This document shows positions 50,506-59,214 of a DNA stretch of 64,000 bases, piece by piece. The first letter of the stretch is position 1. Every line of letters begins with the position of its first letter. Origin of the DNA: Roseibium marinum. GTDB taxonomy: Bacteria > Pseudomonadota > Alphaproteobacteria > Rhizobiales > Stappiaceae. Position numbers and translations under genes: made by a program. Below the pieces are notes generated by a model. That model worked only from the letters and a program-made list of their open reading frames with translations. It searched no databases and was not told where the DNA came from. The stretch lies in NCBI RefSeq assembly GCF_002906165.1, contig NZ_PPCN01000001.1, forward strand, positions 496,001 to 560,000. The letters run 5' to 3'.

Positions 50506-52038
50506 ATGGCAACCGAAATTCGCGTGCCCACGCTGGGAGAATCCGTTTCAGAAGCAACGATCGCACAGTGGTTCAAGAAACCCGGTGAGGCCGTCCAGCA
50601 GGACGAGCCGCTCGTTGAACTGGAAACCGACAAGGTCACCGTGGAAGTCCCCGCTCCGGCGGCGGGCACTCTGGAAAGCATCCTGGTGAAGGAAGGCGAT
50701 ACGGTCGAAGTCGGTGCGCTGCTGGGCCAGATCGCCGAGGGCGCTGCCGCCGCTCCCAAGGCCGAAGCCGCTCCTGCGAAGGCGGAAAGCAAGCCTGCAG
50801 CGAAATCTCAAAAGGCCGAACTCGTCGATGTCGTCACGCCGAGCGCCGGTGAATCAGTCACCGAGGCGGAAGTCGGTGAATGGAGCGTCAAGGTCGGCGA
50901 CATGGTCAAGGCCGACGACACGCTCGTCGAACTGGAAACCGACAAGGCGGCCCAGGAAGTTCCGGCACCGGTCGCCGGCAAGGTGGTCAGGATCGCCGCT
51001 GAAACCGGCTCCACCGTCGAACCGGGTGTTCTGCTGTGCCAGATCGATCCTTCGGGAGAAGGCGCCGCGGCGGCTCCGGCCGAAAGCAAGCCGGCCCAAC
51101 CTGCTCAGGCCCAACCCGCTCAGGCCGTATCCGCCGGTTCTTCCATGCCTCCGGCTCCGTCGGCCGCCAAGATGATGGCGGAAAACAGTCTTTCCTCCGG
51201 TCAGCTCGCCGGGTCCGGCAAGCGCGGGCAGGTTCTGAAGGGCGACGTCATCGGAGCGATCGCCTCCGGCGCGACGGCAAGCGCTTCCGCACCTGCGCCG
51301 GCGCAGGTTTCCCGCGGTCCGGTCGCGGCCCAGGACGAGGCGCGCGAGGAACGCGTGCGCATGACCAAGCTGCGCCAGACCATCGCCCGCCGCCTCAAGG
51401 ACGCCCAGAACACCGCCGCCATGCTGACCACCTACAACGAGGTGGACATGGGCCCTGTGATGGAACTGCGCAAGCAGTACAAGGATCTGTTCGAGAAGAA
51501 GCATGGCGTCAAGCTGGGCTTCATGGGCTTCTTCACCAAGGCGGTGACCCATGCCCTGAAGGATATCCCGGCGGTCAATGCGGAGATCGACGGCACCGAC
51601 ATCATCTACAAGAACTTCTGCCACATCGGCGTGGCCGTCGGCACCGACAAGGGCCTGGTGGTTCCGGTCGTGCGCGATGCCGACCAGATGTCCATCGCCG
51701 AGATCGAACAGGAAATCGGCAATCTCGGCAGGAAAGCCCGGGACGGCAAACTCGGCATGGCTGACATGACCGGCGGCACCTTCACCATCTCCAACGGCGG
51801 GGTGTATGGTTCGCTCATGTCGTCGCCCATCCTCAACGCGCCGCAGTCCGGCATTCTGGGCATGCACAAGATCCAGGAGCGGCCGATGGCGGTGAACGGT
51901 CAGGTGGTGATCCGGCCGATGATGTATCTGGCGCTTTCCTACGATCACCGGGTTGTCGACGGCAAGGAAGCGGTGACCTTCCTGGTTCGTGTCAAGGAAA
52001 GCCTGGAAGATCCGCAGCGCCTGGTTCTGGATCTCTGA
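50506..52038 (+). CDS. sucB: Dihydrolipoyllysine succinyltransferase (E2o) with two lipoyl domains
   Basis: A 510-residue E2 component. Two lipoyl domains are present: residues 1-77 with the lipoylated Lys in ETDKVTVEV (K43), and 105-181 with ETDKAAQEV (K147). Most E2o enzymes have one. An Ala/Pro/Gln linker and a peripheral-subunit-binding domain (about 210-250) precede the catalytic domain, whose active site is [13 protein letters not shown] near the C-terminus. It binds E1 (SucA) and E3 (Lpd). Confidence 0.95.
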   Translation: MATEIRVPTLGESVSEATIAQWFKKPGEAVQQDEPLVELETDKVTVEVPAPAAGTLESILVKEGDTVEVGALLGQIAEGAAAAPKAEAAPAKAESKPAAKSQKAELVDVVTPSAGESVTEAEVGEWSVKVGDMVKADDTLVELETDKAAQEVPAPVAGKVVRIAAETGSTVEPGVLLCQIDPSGEGAAAAPAESKPAQPAQAQPAQAVSAGSSMPPAPSAAKMMAENSLSSGQLAGSGKRGQVLKGDVIGAIASGATASASAPAPAQVSRGPVAAQDEAREERVRMTKLRQTIARRLKDAQNTAAMLTTYNEVDMGPVMELRKQYKDLFEKKHGVKLGFMGFFTKAVTHALKDIPAVNAEIDGTDIIYKNFCHIGVAVGTDKGLVVPVVRDADQMSIAEIEQEIGNLGRKARDGKLGMADMTGGTFTISNGGVYGSLMSSPILNAPQSGILGMHKIQERPMAVNGQVVIRPMMYLALSYDHRVVDGKEAVTFLVRVKESLEDPQRLVLDL

Positions 52039-52066
52039 TCCGGAAAGACCCTGGAGAAACCGGTAG

Positions 52067-52681
52067 ATGAGCCTTGATTTTCTGATCACCGCGCTGATTG
52101 TGGTGCTGGTTCCCGGAACCGGTGTCGTCTACACGGTGGCGGTCGGTCTCGGCAGGGGGCGGCAGGCATCTGTCGCCGCCGCCTTCGGCTGCACGCTCGG
52201 CATCATCCCGGCGATCCTGGCCTCCGTCATCGGTCTGGCGGCGCTGATGCATACCAGCGCGCTGGTGTTTCAGGCGGTCAAATATGCCGGTGTCGCCTAT
52301 CTGCTTTATCTCGCCTGGCAGACTTTGAAGGACAACGGTCCGCTGGACATGAAAGCCGACAGGAGCGCGGGCGCAAGTTACGTGGCGACCGCGCGAACCG
52401 GATTACTGATCAACATTCTCAATCCGAAACTGACCGTGTTCTTCCTCGCCTTCCTGCCGCAGTTCGTCAGCCCGCAAGCGCTCAACCCGACGCTCGACAT
52501 GCTGTTCCTCGGCGGGGTCTTCATGGCCATGACCTTCGCGGTCTTCGTGATTTACGGACAATTCGCCTCGCTGGTGGGCGAAAGGGTTCTGCGCAGCGAT
52601 ACGGTCATGGTGTGGATGCGCCGGACGGTTGCCGCGGCCTTTGCCGGCTTCGGCCTGCGGCTGGCCTTGGCCGGTCAATAA
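52067..52681 (+). CDS. LysE/RhtB family exporter
   Basis: A 204-residue inner-membrane protein. The N-terminus DFLITALIVVLVPGTGVVYT keeps the LysE position of PGP as PGT, followed by CTLGIIPAILASVIGLAAL and NILNPKLTVFFLAFLPQF. About six hydrophobic segments. The substrate is unknown. It lies inside the suc-lpd set, 28 nt after sucB, and its TAA overlaps the next ATG by 1 nt. Confidence 0.88.
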   Translation: MSLDFLITALIVVLVPGTGVVYTVAVGLGRGRQASVAAAFGCTLGIIPAILASVIGLAALMHTSALVFQAVKYAGVAYLLYLAWQTLKDNGPLDMKADRSAGASYVATARTGLLINILNPKLTVFFLAFLPQFVSPQALNPTLDMLFLGGVFMAMTFAVFVIYGQFASLVGERVLRSDTVMVWMRRTVAAAFAGFGLRLALAGQ

Positions 52682-53115
52682 TGCGACGGGAGGCGCTCTT
52701 GGCAAACCGGACTTTCACGCGACGATGCAAGACATACGCGCGCGCGCTGATACTGGGCGCCTGTGCGGTGTTCGCGGCCATGCCCTTGACGGGCGGCGCA
52801 CCGGCGCCGGCCCATGCGGCTCCCAAAGCCGTCTTTGCTCCGCAGATCGAGGGCGCCTATTCCGTCCAGGGGCTGAACCCCAACGGAACCCGCTACGAGG
52901 GCGGCGTGACCATCACGGTCAAGGGCGATACGGCCTTCTTCCGCTGGACGATCTCCGGCCAGACTTTCCACGGTCAGGGACCGCTTACCGGCAACAGGCT
53001 TGTCATCGACTGGGGTGAATCCGATCCCGTATTCTACACCATCAACGCCGATGGAACTCTTTCCGGTACCTGGGCGGCCGGCAAGGCATCGGAAACGCTT
53101 CGTCCCCTCAACTGA
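52681..53115 (+). CDS. Small exported protein of unknown function
   Basis: A 144-residue protein. ATG 52681 overlaps the LysE stop; a TTG at 52699 preceded by GGGAGG is an equally likely start. A hydrophobic signal (ALILGACAVFAAMPLTGG, then PAHAAPK) implies export. The mature part has repetitive beta pattern (YSVQGLNPNGTRYEGGVTI, FFRWTISGQTFHGQGPL, YTINADGTLSGTWAAGKA) seen in small uncharacterised exported rhizobial proteins. No function assigned. Confidence 0.6.
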   Translation: MRREALLANRTFTRRCKTYARALILGACAVFAAMPLTGGAPAPAHAAPKAVFAPQIEGAYSVQGLNPNGTRYEGGVTITVKGDTAFFRWTISGQTFHGQGPLTGNRLVIDWGESDPVFYTINADGTLSGTWAAGKASETLRPLN

Positions 53116-53140
53116 ATGAACGGCCTCAACCGGAGGCGGA

Positions 53141-53899
53141 ATGTCTGAAGAGATTGTCATAGTCACCGGCGGAAGCCGCGGAATAGGGGCCAGTGTTTGC
53201 CGCAAGCTTGCGGCGAATGGCCGGAAAGTGCTTGTCAATTTCGCTCAAAATGCCGGCGCGGCCGACAAACTCGTCGGTGAAATCCGGGCTGCCGGCGGCT
53301 CGGCCGTGGCAATCCAGGGCGACGTCGGCAAAGAGGCGGATGTCCTGAACCTGTTCAGCGAAGCCGACAGGCTCGGAACCCTGACGGGTCTGGTCAACAA
53401 CGCGGGTGTTGTCGATCTTTCGCGGCGCGTCGACGAAATGTCTCTCGAGCGCCTGACCCGGATGTTCTCCATCAATGTCTTCGGATCGTTCCTGTGTGCC
53501 CGCGAGGCGGTTCGGCGGATGTCGACCCGCCATGGCGGCAAAGGAGGGACGATCGTCAATCTCGGCTCGGCGGCCTCCAAGCTCGGTTCGCCGAACCAGT
53601 ATGTCGACTACGCGGCGGCGAAAGGGGCGATCGACACCATGACCGTCGGACTGGCGCTGGAAGTCGCGCAGGAGGGGATCCGCGTGAACGCGGTCCGTCC
53701 GGGGATTATCGATACGGAGATCCACGCTTCGGGCGGCGCGCCCGACAGGGTGGCCGAGCTCCAGTCCCGACTGCCGATGAAACGCGCGGGCTCCGCCGAA
53801 GAGGTGGCCGATGCGATTGTCTGGCTGATGTCAGACCTTTCAAGTTACACGACCGGCGCAATTCTGGATGTTTCCGGAGGCCGGGCAATCCTACCATGA
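53141..53899 (+). CDS. SDR family oxidoreductase
   Basis: A 252-residue short-chain dehydrogenase. The cofactor motif TGGSRGIGASVCRKLA is at residues 7-22; VNNAGVVD lies near 86-93; the catalytic YxxxK is YAAAKGAID. RPGIIDTEIHASGG is the substrate side and SSYTTGAILDVSGG ends it, the FabG-like pattern. Preference is probably NADP given the Arg after the Gly motif. It is in line with the suc operon but not a TCA enzyme; the substrate is unknown. Confidence 0.9.
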   Translation: MSEEIVIVTGGSRGIGASVCRKLAANGRKVLVNFAQNAGAADKLVGEIRAAGGSAVAIQGDVGKEADVLNLFSEADRLGTLTGLVNNAGVVDLSRRVDEMSLERLTRMFSINVFGSFLCAREAVRRMSTRHGGKGGTIVNLGSAASKLGSPNQYVDYAAAKGAIDTMTVGLALEVAQEGIRVNAVRPGIIDTEIHASGGAPDRVAELQSRLPMKRAGSAEEVADAIVWLMSDLSSYTTGAILDVSGGRAILP

Positions 53900-53944
53900 T
53901 CCAGATTCCTGGACGCACACTTAAAGAGGCAAAGGCGGCCCAAC

Positions 53945-55348
53945 ATGTCCCAATATGATCTTGTCATCATCGGAACCGGCCCGGGTGGCTATGTTTGCGC
54001 GGTCAAGGCCGCGCAGCTCGGTCTGAAGACGGCTGTCGTCGAAAAACGCGCAACGCTCGGCGGCACCTGCCTGAATATCGGCTGTATCCCCTCCAAGGCC
54101 CTGCTGCATGCTTCGGAAATGTTCGAGGAAGCCGGTCACGGCTTTGAGCAGATCGGCGTCAAGGTGCCCAAACCCAAGCTCGACCTGCCGGTGATGATGA
54201 AGCACAAGAGCGATGTGGTCGACGCCAATGTCGGCGGCGTCGCCTTCCTGATGAAAAAGAACAAGATCGACGTGCACACCGGAACGGGCAAGGTCCTGGG
54301 CCAGGGCAAGGTCGAGGTTACCGGAGAAGACGGCGCGGCGACGGTTCTTGATACCAAAAACATCGTCATCGCGACGGGCTCCGACGTCATGCCGCTGCCG
54401 GGCGTCGAAATCGATGAAAAACTGATCGTCTCCTCCACCGGCGCGCTGGACCTTGAAAAGGTGCCGGGCAAGCTGCTTGTCGTCGGCGGTGGCGTGATCG
54501 GTCTTGAACTCGGTTCGGTCTGGAACCGGCTCGGGTCCCAGGTCACCGTGGTCGAATTCATGGACAAGATCCTCGGGCCGATGGACGGCGATGTCTCCAA
54601 GAACTTCCAGCGCATGCTGAAAAAGCAGGGCATGGAATTCAAGCTCTCCTCCAAGGTCACCGGTGTCGAGAAAAAGGGCAAGGGTCTGGCGGTCACCGTC
54701 GAGCCGGCCAAGGGCGGCGACAAGGAAGTTCTGGAAGCCGACATCGTTCTGGTCGCCATCGGCCGCCGTCCCTATACCGAGGGTCTGGGACTGGATACGG
54801 CCGGTGTGGCGCTGGATGACCGCGGCCGCGTTCAGATCGACGCCCACTACAAGACCAATGTCGACGGCATCTATGCCATCGGCGACGTCGTCGCCGGTCC
54901 GATGCTGGCGCACAAGGCGGAGGACGAAGGCGTCGCGCTGGCCGAGATCTTGTCGGGACAGGCCGGCCATGTGAACTACAATGTCATTCCGGGCGTCGTC
55001 TACACCCAGCCGGAAGTCGCCTCCGTCGGCAAGACCGAAGAGGAACTGAAAGCCGCCGGCATCGAGTACAAGACCGGCAAGTTCAACTTCTCCGCAAACG
55101 GCCGCGCGCGCGCGATGAACAAGACCGACGGCTTTGCCAAGGTCCTGGCCGACGCCAAGACCGACGAGGTCCTGGGTGTGCATATTCTCGGCTTCGGAGC
55201 CGGCGAGATGATCCATGAAGCGGCCGTGCTGATGGAATTCGGCGGCTCTTCCGAAGATCTTGCCCGGACCTGCCATGCCCATCCGACCATGTCGGAATCC
55301 GTCAAGGAAGCAGCCCTGGGCGCTTTCTTCAAGTCGATCCACTCCTGA
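53945..55348 (+). CDS. lpdA: Dihydrolipoyl dehydrogenase (E3)
   Basis: A 467-residue FAD disulfide oxidoreductase. FAD motif IIGTGPGGYVCAVKAAQLG at residues 7-25; redox disulfide GGTCLNIGCIPSKALLHAS; NAD motif VVGGGVIGLELGSV; C-terminal active His-Glu in CHAHPTMSES. It reoxidises the dihydrolipoyl group of SucB in the 2-oxoglutarate complex. Terminator at 55392 follows. Confidence 0.96.
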   Translation: MSQYDLVIIGTGPGGYVCAVKAAQLGLKTAVVEKRATLGGTCLNIGCIPSKALLHASEMFEEAGHGFEQIGVKVPKPKLDLPVMMKHKSDVVDANVGGVAFLMKKNKIDVHTGTGKVLGQGKVEVTGEDGAATVLDTKNIVIATGSDVMPLPGVEIDEKLIVSSTGALDLEKVPGKLLVVGGGVIGLELGSVWNRLGSQVTVVEFMDKILGPMDGDVSKNFQRMLKKQGMEFKLSSKVTGVEKKGKGLAVTVEPAKGGDKEVLEADIVLVAIGRRPYTEGLGLDTAGVALDDRGRVQIDAHYKTNVDGIYAIGDVVAGPMLAHKAEDEGVALAEILSGQAGHVNYNVIPGVVYTQPEVASVGKTEEELKAAGIEYKTGKFNFSANGRARAMNKTDGFAKVLADAKTDEVLGVHILGFGAGEMIHEAAVLMEFGGSSEDLARTCHAHPTMSESVKEAALGAFFKSIHS

Positions 55349-55391
55349 GGACCGGCCCGCGCCGGGGCTGCGGGTGAAGGATGAAGATTTT

Positions 55392-55434
55392 CAGCCGCAG
55401 GCTCTTGAGCGACAAGATCTGCGGCTGTTTTCTT
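55392..55434 (+). terminator. Intrinsic terminator after lpdA
   Basis: CAGCCGCAG (55392-55400) pairs with CTGCGGCTG (55419-55427), perfect 9 bp, followed by TTTTCTT. The 18-nt loop itself contains GCTC-TT-GAGC. It ends the mdh-suc-lpd block. Confidence 0.85.
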
Positions 55435-55547
55435 GACAGATTTGCACATTGCCCTCCAGTCCGGCGTAAAGTGGAGATCCGGGACGGCGGCATATTCCAG
55501 CAAATGGTGTTTATGGGTTTGGCTCCGGGATATTCACGGGTGACCCC

Positions 55548-57083
55548 ATGAAACAGACGGTGGTGGAAAAAAGCGGATCTTTGGGGCTGTCACCGGCCTG
55601 GCTGATTGCCATTGCCGGAGTGCTTCTGCCGGCGATCTGCGGGCTGGTGTTCTTTTGGCCGGAACAGACCATCGCCAATGTGGACGATCTGTTCTTCGTG
55701 CCCTGGGCACTGGAATTCGCGTCCGGCGGACGGCACTGGAACCCCCTGCTGGCCGTTCAGTTTCCGGGTCTGGAGAGCTATCATCTGCAGCCGCGTCTTC
55801 ATCTGGTTTTCGCGGGCTGGTTCTTTGCCGTGGCGGGTGCGGGAACCGCGACACTCGTGCTCTTCGAATTCGGCTGCTACGTGCTCACCAGCCTGATCTT
55901 CGTGCTCCTCTGCCTCAAACTCAACCTTCGGCTCGCGGCGCTCTTCACACCGCTTCTGTTCGCACCGATGTATGTGATTGCCGGCTTCCGGCTTGAGTTG
56001 AGCGGCGCGCTGATCTGGCTGCTCGGCCTGCTCGTATCCCTGCCGTTGCCGGTCAGGGCCGTGTCGGGAGACCGGGTTCGGGCGAAGCGGGTCACCGCGG
56101 CCGGTATCTTTGGAAAGGCTCTCCTGGGTATCGCGCCGCTTGCCGCACCCGCGCTCTTCGCCTGGAGTCTTGGCGCGATCGCTGTGCTTGAAACCTGGAG
56201 GCTGGTGTCCCGGCAGGCCGGTCCCGTCAGGATCATGGTCGAGGGATGGGCCGCCCTTGCCATCGCCTTGACCGTGTTCGCGGTTTCCATCGATTTCGAG
56301 TTTGCGGAATTTCTGCGGCAGTTTACCTATCATGCGGGCCGCTCGACGGGCGGCGGGGTGAATGGCGAGGCGGTCATTCGCGCGTTTCTTTACGCTGGTG
56401 CGGCCGCGTTTCTTTTCCGCAAATCGCGGGTCGCTTCCGCGGTCTGCCTGAGCCTTGCCGCCGGCCAGCTTCTTGCGGCGTTTCTGCACGACAAGGCGCT
56501 TGTGCGCAACCTGGCGGCTTCCATGGTGTTCCTGATGGTCGTGGACGCCGCGTTTTCGCATAGATGGGCCGGTGCCAAGGCGGCGGTCTTCGCCACTGTG
56601 TTCCTGGTCCTTTCCGCCAATTTCCTCAGTTTCTATTTTTTTTCCCAAGACATCGGAAACCGGGAGGTGGTCACAGCGGCTTATCGTCAGGATCTCGCGG
56701 AAGGCCGGCGGGTTTTCATCGACGAGACCATGGCCCAGCATTTTCTGGACCAGCAAACCGGCGGCGCCCTGTCCTGGACGTGGGGAGGCACCTTCCCGAA
56801 GGGCCGCCCGACATCGATGGCGGAACTTGGCGAGGGCGATGTCTGGTATATCAGCGATTACACGCTGCGGGGGTACCTCAGGGGGCGTCACGACGTTGCG
56901 CAAAAGACTTTCGCCGGGCCGGATTACCGGCACGTGCCGCAAATTCCCTGCCTCCTCGGCCGCCAATCCTGCCGCCTGCCTGAAAAACGCTGGTCGATCC
57001 TGCGGCTGGAACGGCGGTCGGGCGTGGTGAGGGTCCAGGCTCTCGGCGAGGAGGCCGCGCCGCGGCCGCTGGTCGCCGATTAG
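55548..57083 (+). CDS. Polytopic membrane protein of unknown function
   Basis: A 511-residue integral membrane protein. Hydrophobic segments begin at residues about 15 (WLIAIAGVLLPAICGLVFFW) and follow at regular spacing to about residue 360, giving roughly 10-11 spans; a soluble C-terminal part of about 140 residues follows. The alternation of loops with NVDDLFFVPWALEFASGG recalls PMT/GT-C type glycosyltransferases, where such an acidic loop is catalytic, but I cannot confirm it. It overlaps the convergent MerR gene by 4 nt at the stop. Confidence 0.6.
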   Translation: MKQTVVEKSGSLGLSPAWLIAIAGVLLPAICGLVFFWPEQTIANVDDLFFVPWALEFASGGRHWNPLLAVQFPGLESYHLQPRLHLVFAGWFFAVAGAGTATLVLFEFGCYVLTSLIFVLLCLKLNLRLAALFTPLLFAPMYVIAGFRLELSGALIWLLGLLVSLPLPVRAVSGDRVRAKRVTAAGIFGKALLGIAPLAAPALFAWSLGAIAVLETWRLVSRQAGPVRIMVEGWAALAIALTVFAVSIDFEFAEFLRQFTYHAGRSTGGGVNGEAVIRAFLYAGAAAFLFRKSRVASAVCLSLAAGQLLAAFLHDKALVRNLAASMVFLMVVDAAFSHRWAGAKAAVFATVFLVLSANFLSFYFFSQDIGNREVVTAAYRQDLAEGRRVFIDETMAQHFLDQQTGGALSWTWGGTFPKGRPTSMAELGEGDVWYISDYTLRGYLRGRHDVAQKTFAGPDYRHVPQIPCLLGRQSCRLPEKRWSILRLERRSGVVRVQALGEEAAPRPLVAD

Positions 57084-57517
57084 GTCTTTATCGGTTTATG
57101 GTGATCGTCCCGGCAGAGACTGTGATCGCCGAAGGCTTTGAGGACGTTGCAGTCGGTCACGGTATGCGCTCCCTGGCAACTTGCGGCGATCCGCACCAGT
57201 TCCGCCTCGAGCTTCCTCAGATGGGCGATGCGCTCGCGCACGGATTGCAGCTGGGTGGCGGCGATCCGGTCCGCTTCCCGGCAGGGCTTGTCGGGATGCT
57301 GGCCCAGTTCGATCAGGTCGCGGATGGCCGGCATGGGCAGGCCGAGATCGCGGCAATGCCGGATAAAGCCGAGCCGGTCCAGATCCGCCGCGCGGTAGCG
57401 CCGCTGGTTGCCCTCCGTGCGCAGCGGCACATCGAGAAGGCCTTCCTTTTCATAGTAGCGGATGGTCGGCACCTTGACGCCGGTCCGCTTTGCCAAATCC
57501 CCGATCGAAAAATCCAT
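57080..57517 (-). CDS. MerR family metal-responsive regulator (ZntR-like)
   Basis: A 145-residue activator. The N-terminal HTH is DFSIGDLAKRTGVKVPTIRYYEKEGLL (residues 2-28). Metal ligands match ZntR positions: Cys79 (DKPC), then Cys114 (AASC), His118 and Cys123 (DC), which indicates Zn/Cd/Pb sensing rather than Cu or Hg. It is divergent from a CDF metal transporter with a MerR-type promoter in the gap, so it most likely activates that gene. Confidence 0.9.
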   Translation of the reverse strand: MDFSIGDLAKRTGVKVPTIRYYEKEGLLDVPLRTEGNQRRYRAADLDRLGFIRHCRDLGLPMPAIRDLIELGQHPDKPCREADRIAATQLQSVRERIAHLRKLEAELVRIAASCQGAHTVTDCNVLKAFGDHSLCRDDHHKPIKT

Positions 57518-57526
57518 GAAGACCTC

Positions 57527-57557
57527 TTGAAGCTCTAGTCGCTATAGGGATTACAAG
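57527..57557 (+). promoter_or_regulatory. MerR-type promoter with dyad in a long spacer
   Basis: TTGAAG (57527-57532) and TTACAA or TACAAG (57551-57557) are spaced 18-19 nt, typical of MerR-controlled promoters. The dyad CTCTAG-TCG-CTATAG (57533-57547) lies in the spacer with one mismatch. It should drive the divergent CDF gene. Confidence 0.8.
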
Positions 57558-57595
57558 GCTTCAGAAGCAGGATTTCAAGTGCATTGGAGCTATTT

Positions 57596-58234
57596 ATGGG
57601 CGCATGTTGCGGACATTCTCACGGAACTTTCGACGGCCTGTCGCGGGATTACCGCCGCCGTCTCTGGCTGGTCATTGCGCTCAATGCCGGCATGTTCGCC
57701 GTTGAAATGGTTGCCGGCCAGGCCGCCGGGTCGAAATCCCTTCAGGCGGATGCGCTGGATTTCTTCGGCGACGCGGCCACCTACGGCCTTTCCCTCGCCG
57801 TGATCGGGGCGTCCTTGAAGACCCGCTCGCTGGCGGCGCTTGCCAAGGGCGCCAGCCTGCTTTTGATGGGGACCTGGGTTGCGGGCTCGACGCTTTACCA
57901 TGTTTTCACGCTCGGTGTTCCGCAAGCCGCTGTCATGGGGTCTGTCGGATTTATGGCGCTTGCCGCCAATCTCGCCAGCGTTCTGCTGTTGGTCCGCTAC
58001 AAGGACGGCGACGCCAACGTGCGCTCTGTCTGGCTGTGCTCGCGTAACGACGCGATCGGCAATGTTGCCGTCATGCTGGCGGCCCTGGGCGTCTGGGGAA
58101 CCGCCACTGCCTGGCCGGACCTGATCGTTGCCGGGCTGATGGCAAGCCTCTTTCTCAGCTCCTCGGTCCAGATCCTCCGACAGGCCATCGGGGAATATCG
58201 CCACAACACGGCGCATGTCGCGACCCAGACCTGA
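57596..58234 (+). CDS. Short cation diffusion facilitator (CDF) transporter
   Basis: A 212-residue CDF-type inner-membrane protein. ATG 57596 follows GGAG at 57586-57589. N-terminal MGACCGHSHG holds Cys and His ligands. TM2 has LDFFGD and TM5 has CSRNDAIGN, so the metal site is D-x3-D plus a Cys at the position usually held by His, with the last Asp. Length lacks the C-terminal cytoplasmic domain of most CDFs. Controlled by the divergent ZntR-like MerR, it should export Zn/Cd-type ions. Site variants could change specificity. Confidence 0.85.
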   Translation: MGACCGHSHGTFDGLSRDYRRRLWLVIALNAGMFAVEMVAGQAAGSKSLQADALDFFGDAATYGLSLAVIGASLKTRSLAALAKGASLLLMGTWVAGSTLYHVFTLGVPQAAVMGSVGFMALAANLASVLLLVRYKDGDANVRSVWLCSRNDAIGNVAVMLAALGVWGTATAWPDLIVAGLMASLFLSSSVQILRQAIGEYRHNTAHVATQT

Positions 58235-58250
58235 GACATTGGGTCGGCAC

Positions 58251-58278
58251 AAAAAAGACCCGCTGCGGAGCAGCGGGT
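58251..58278 (-). terminator. Intrinsic terminator of the small exported protein gene
   Basis: ACCCGCTGC (58258-58266) and GCAGCGGGT (58270-58278) form a perfect 9-bp stem with GGA loop; on the minus strand it is followed by CTTTTTT (complement of 58251-58257). Confidence 0.85.
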
Positions 58279-58305
58279 AGCTTGGAGCAATTCTTCAAGT
58301 CCTGA

Positions 58306-58542
58306 TCACTCGGCGGGTTTTTCGCCCGGAACCGGCAGGACAGACATTTTCCGGAGTGTTTCATCGCTCAGATCATTGGTCGCGATGGCGGCTTCGGTGT
58401 CGAATTGCGGCAGCGTTGTCACTTCCGCGACCGTCATTTTCTGCTTGGCTTGAGCGGTCTTGTCCCAGGGACAGGCACTTGCCGGCGCGACCGCAAATGC
58501 TGTCAGGGCGAGGGCCGCGATACCAGTGGTCAATAGACGCAT
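58306..58542 (-). CDS. Small exported protein, unknown function
   Basis: A 78-residue protein. Signal peptide residues 1-23 (TTGIAALALTAFAVAPASA, cut before CPW). The mature 55 residues (CPWDKTAQAKQKMTVAEVTT, NDLSDETLRKMSVLPVPGE) have one Cys and no recognised domain. An intrinsic terminator on the minus strand follows. Co-location with the metal transporter could indicate a role in envelope metal stress; that is a guess. Confidence 0.7.
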   Translation of the reverse strand: MRLLTTGIAALALTAFAVAPASACPWDKTAQAKQKMTVAEVTTLPQFDTEAAIATNDLSDETLRKMSVLPVPGEKPAE

Positions 58543-58661
58543 CTATACCCCTCCGTTTGTATCACTGCGCAACTTCGCGCAATAAAGAAAAGAGTAGGGC
58601 GGCACGCCCGTTTGGCAAGCACAAAGAGGCGAAAGCCGGTGGTAAAGGGTAACGGTGGGGA

Positions 58662-59069
58662 TCATTTCCGCGTGAGATTATAGGTTTTTTCAATGCGCGG
58701 TTGAGACAAGTCGTTGGTGATGTTGATCACATGAACATCGAGCATGTCGCCGAAGACCTTCATTGTGAGCTGTTTGCTGCTCAAAAAACCGATGAGAAGC
58801 ACCTGGATTGCCCCGTCCGACCGCCGCCCGGCCTCCGTCCAGCCCCATTTGCAATCGCGTGGAATGCAGGAGGTGAATGCGCGCGCGCGCACATGAACCT
58901 GCTCGTCCTGGCACCGGCTTTCGATCTCCACGCGGCTGATCTGCTTCGGCTCCGCGTCCTTGTTGATCCAGATGCCGTCTTCCGGCAGCGGGCAGTAGAC
59001 GCGCTCCTGCGCGAGCGAGGCAGCGGATGACAGCAGAAGAAGGCCGGCGGCGAGAATAATCAGACGCAT
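58662..59069 (-). CDS. Exported protein of unknown function with multiple Cys
   Basis: A 135-residue protein; ATG 59069 is preceded by GGAG and starts the signal peptide (LIILAAGLLLLSSAASLA). Four Cys in the mature part (VYCPLP, SRCQDE, SCIPRDCKWGW) probably form disulfides. SKQLTMKVFGDMLDVHVINITNDL ends the chain. Some alphaproteobacterial periplasmic proteins share the CPLPEDGIW start; no function known. Confidence 0.65.
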   Translation of the reverse strand: MRLIILAAGLLLLSSAASLAQERVYCPLPEDGIWINKDAEPKQISRVEIESRCQDEQVHVRARAFTSCIPRDCKWGWTEAGRRSDGAIQVLLIGFLSSKQLTMKVFGDMLDVHVINITNDLSQPRIEKTYNLTRK

Positions 59070-59214
59070 TCGCACTCTCCTGATTGCGGCACGGATCGGC
59101 AGGCTGACGGCCTCCCGGCAAAACTCTAACCGTTTGCCGCCCATGCCGCCAACCCTTGGCTCTTTCTCATTTAACCCGGGTGACCTGACCTCAGGCTGAT
59201 CTGGGGTCCGTACC

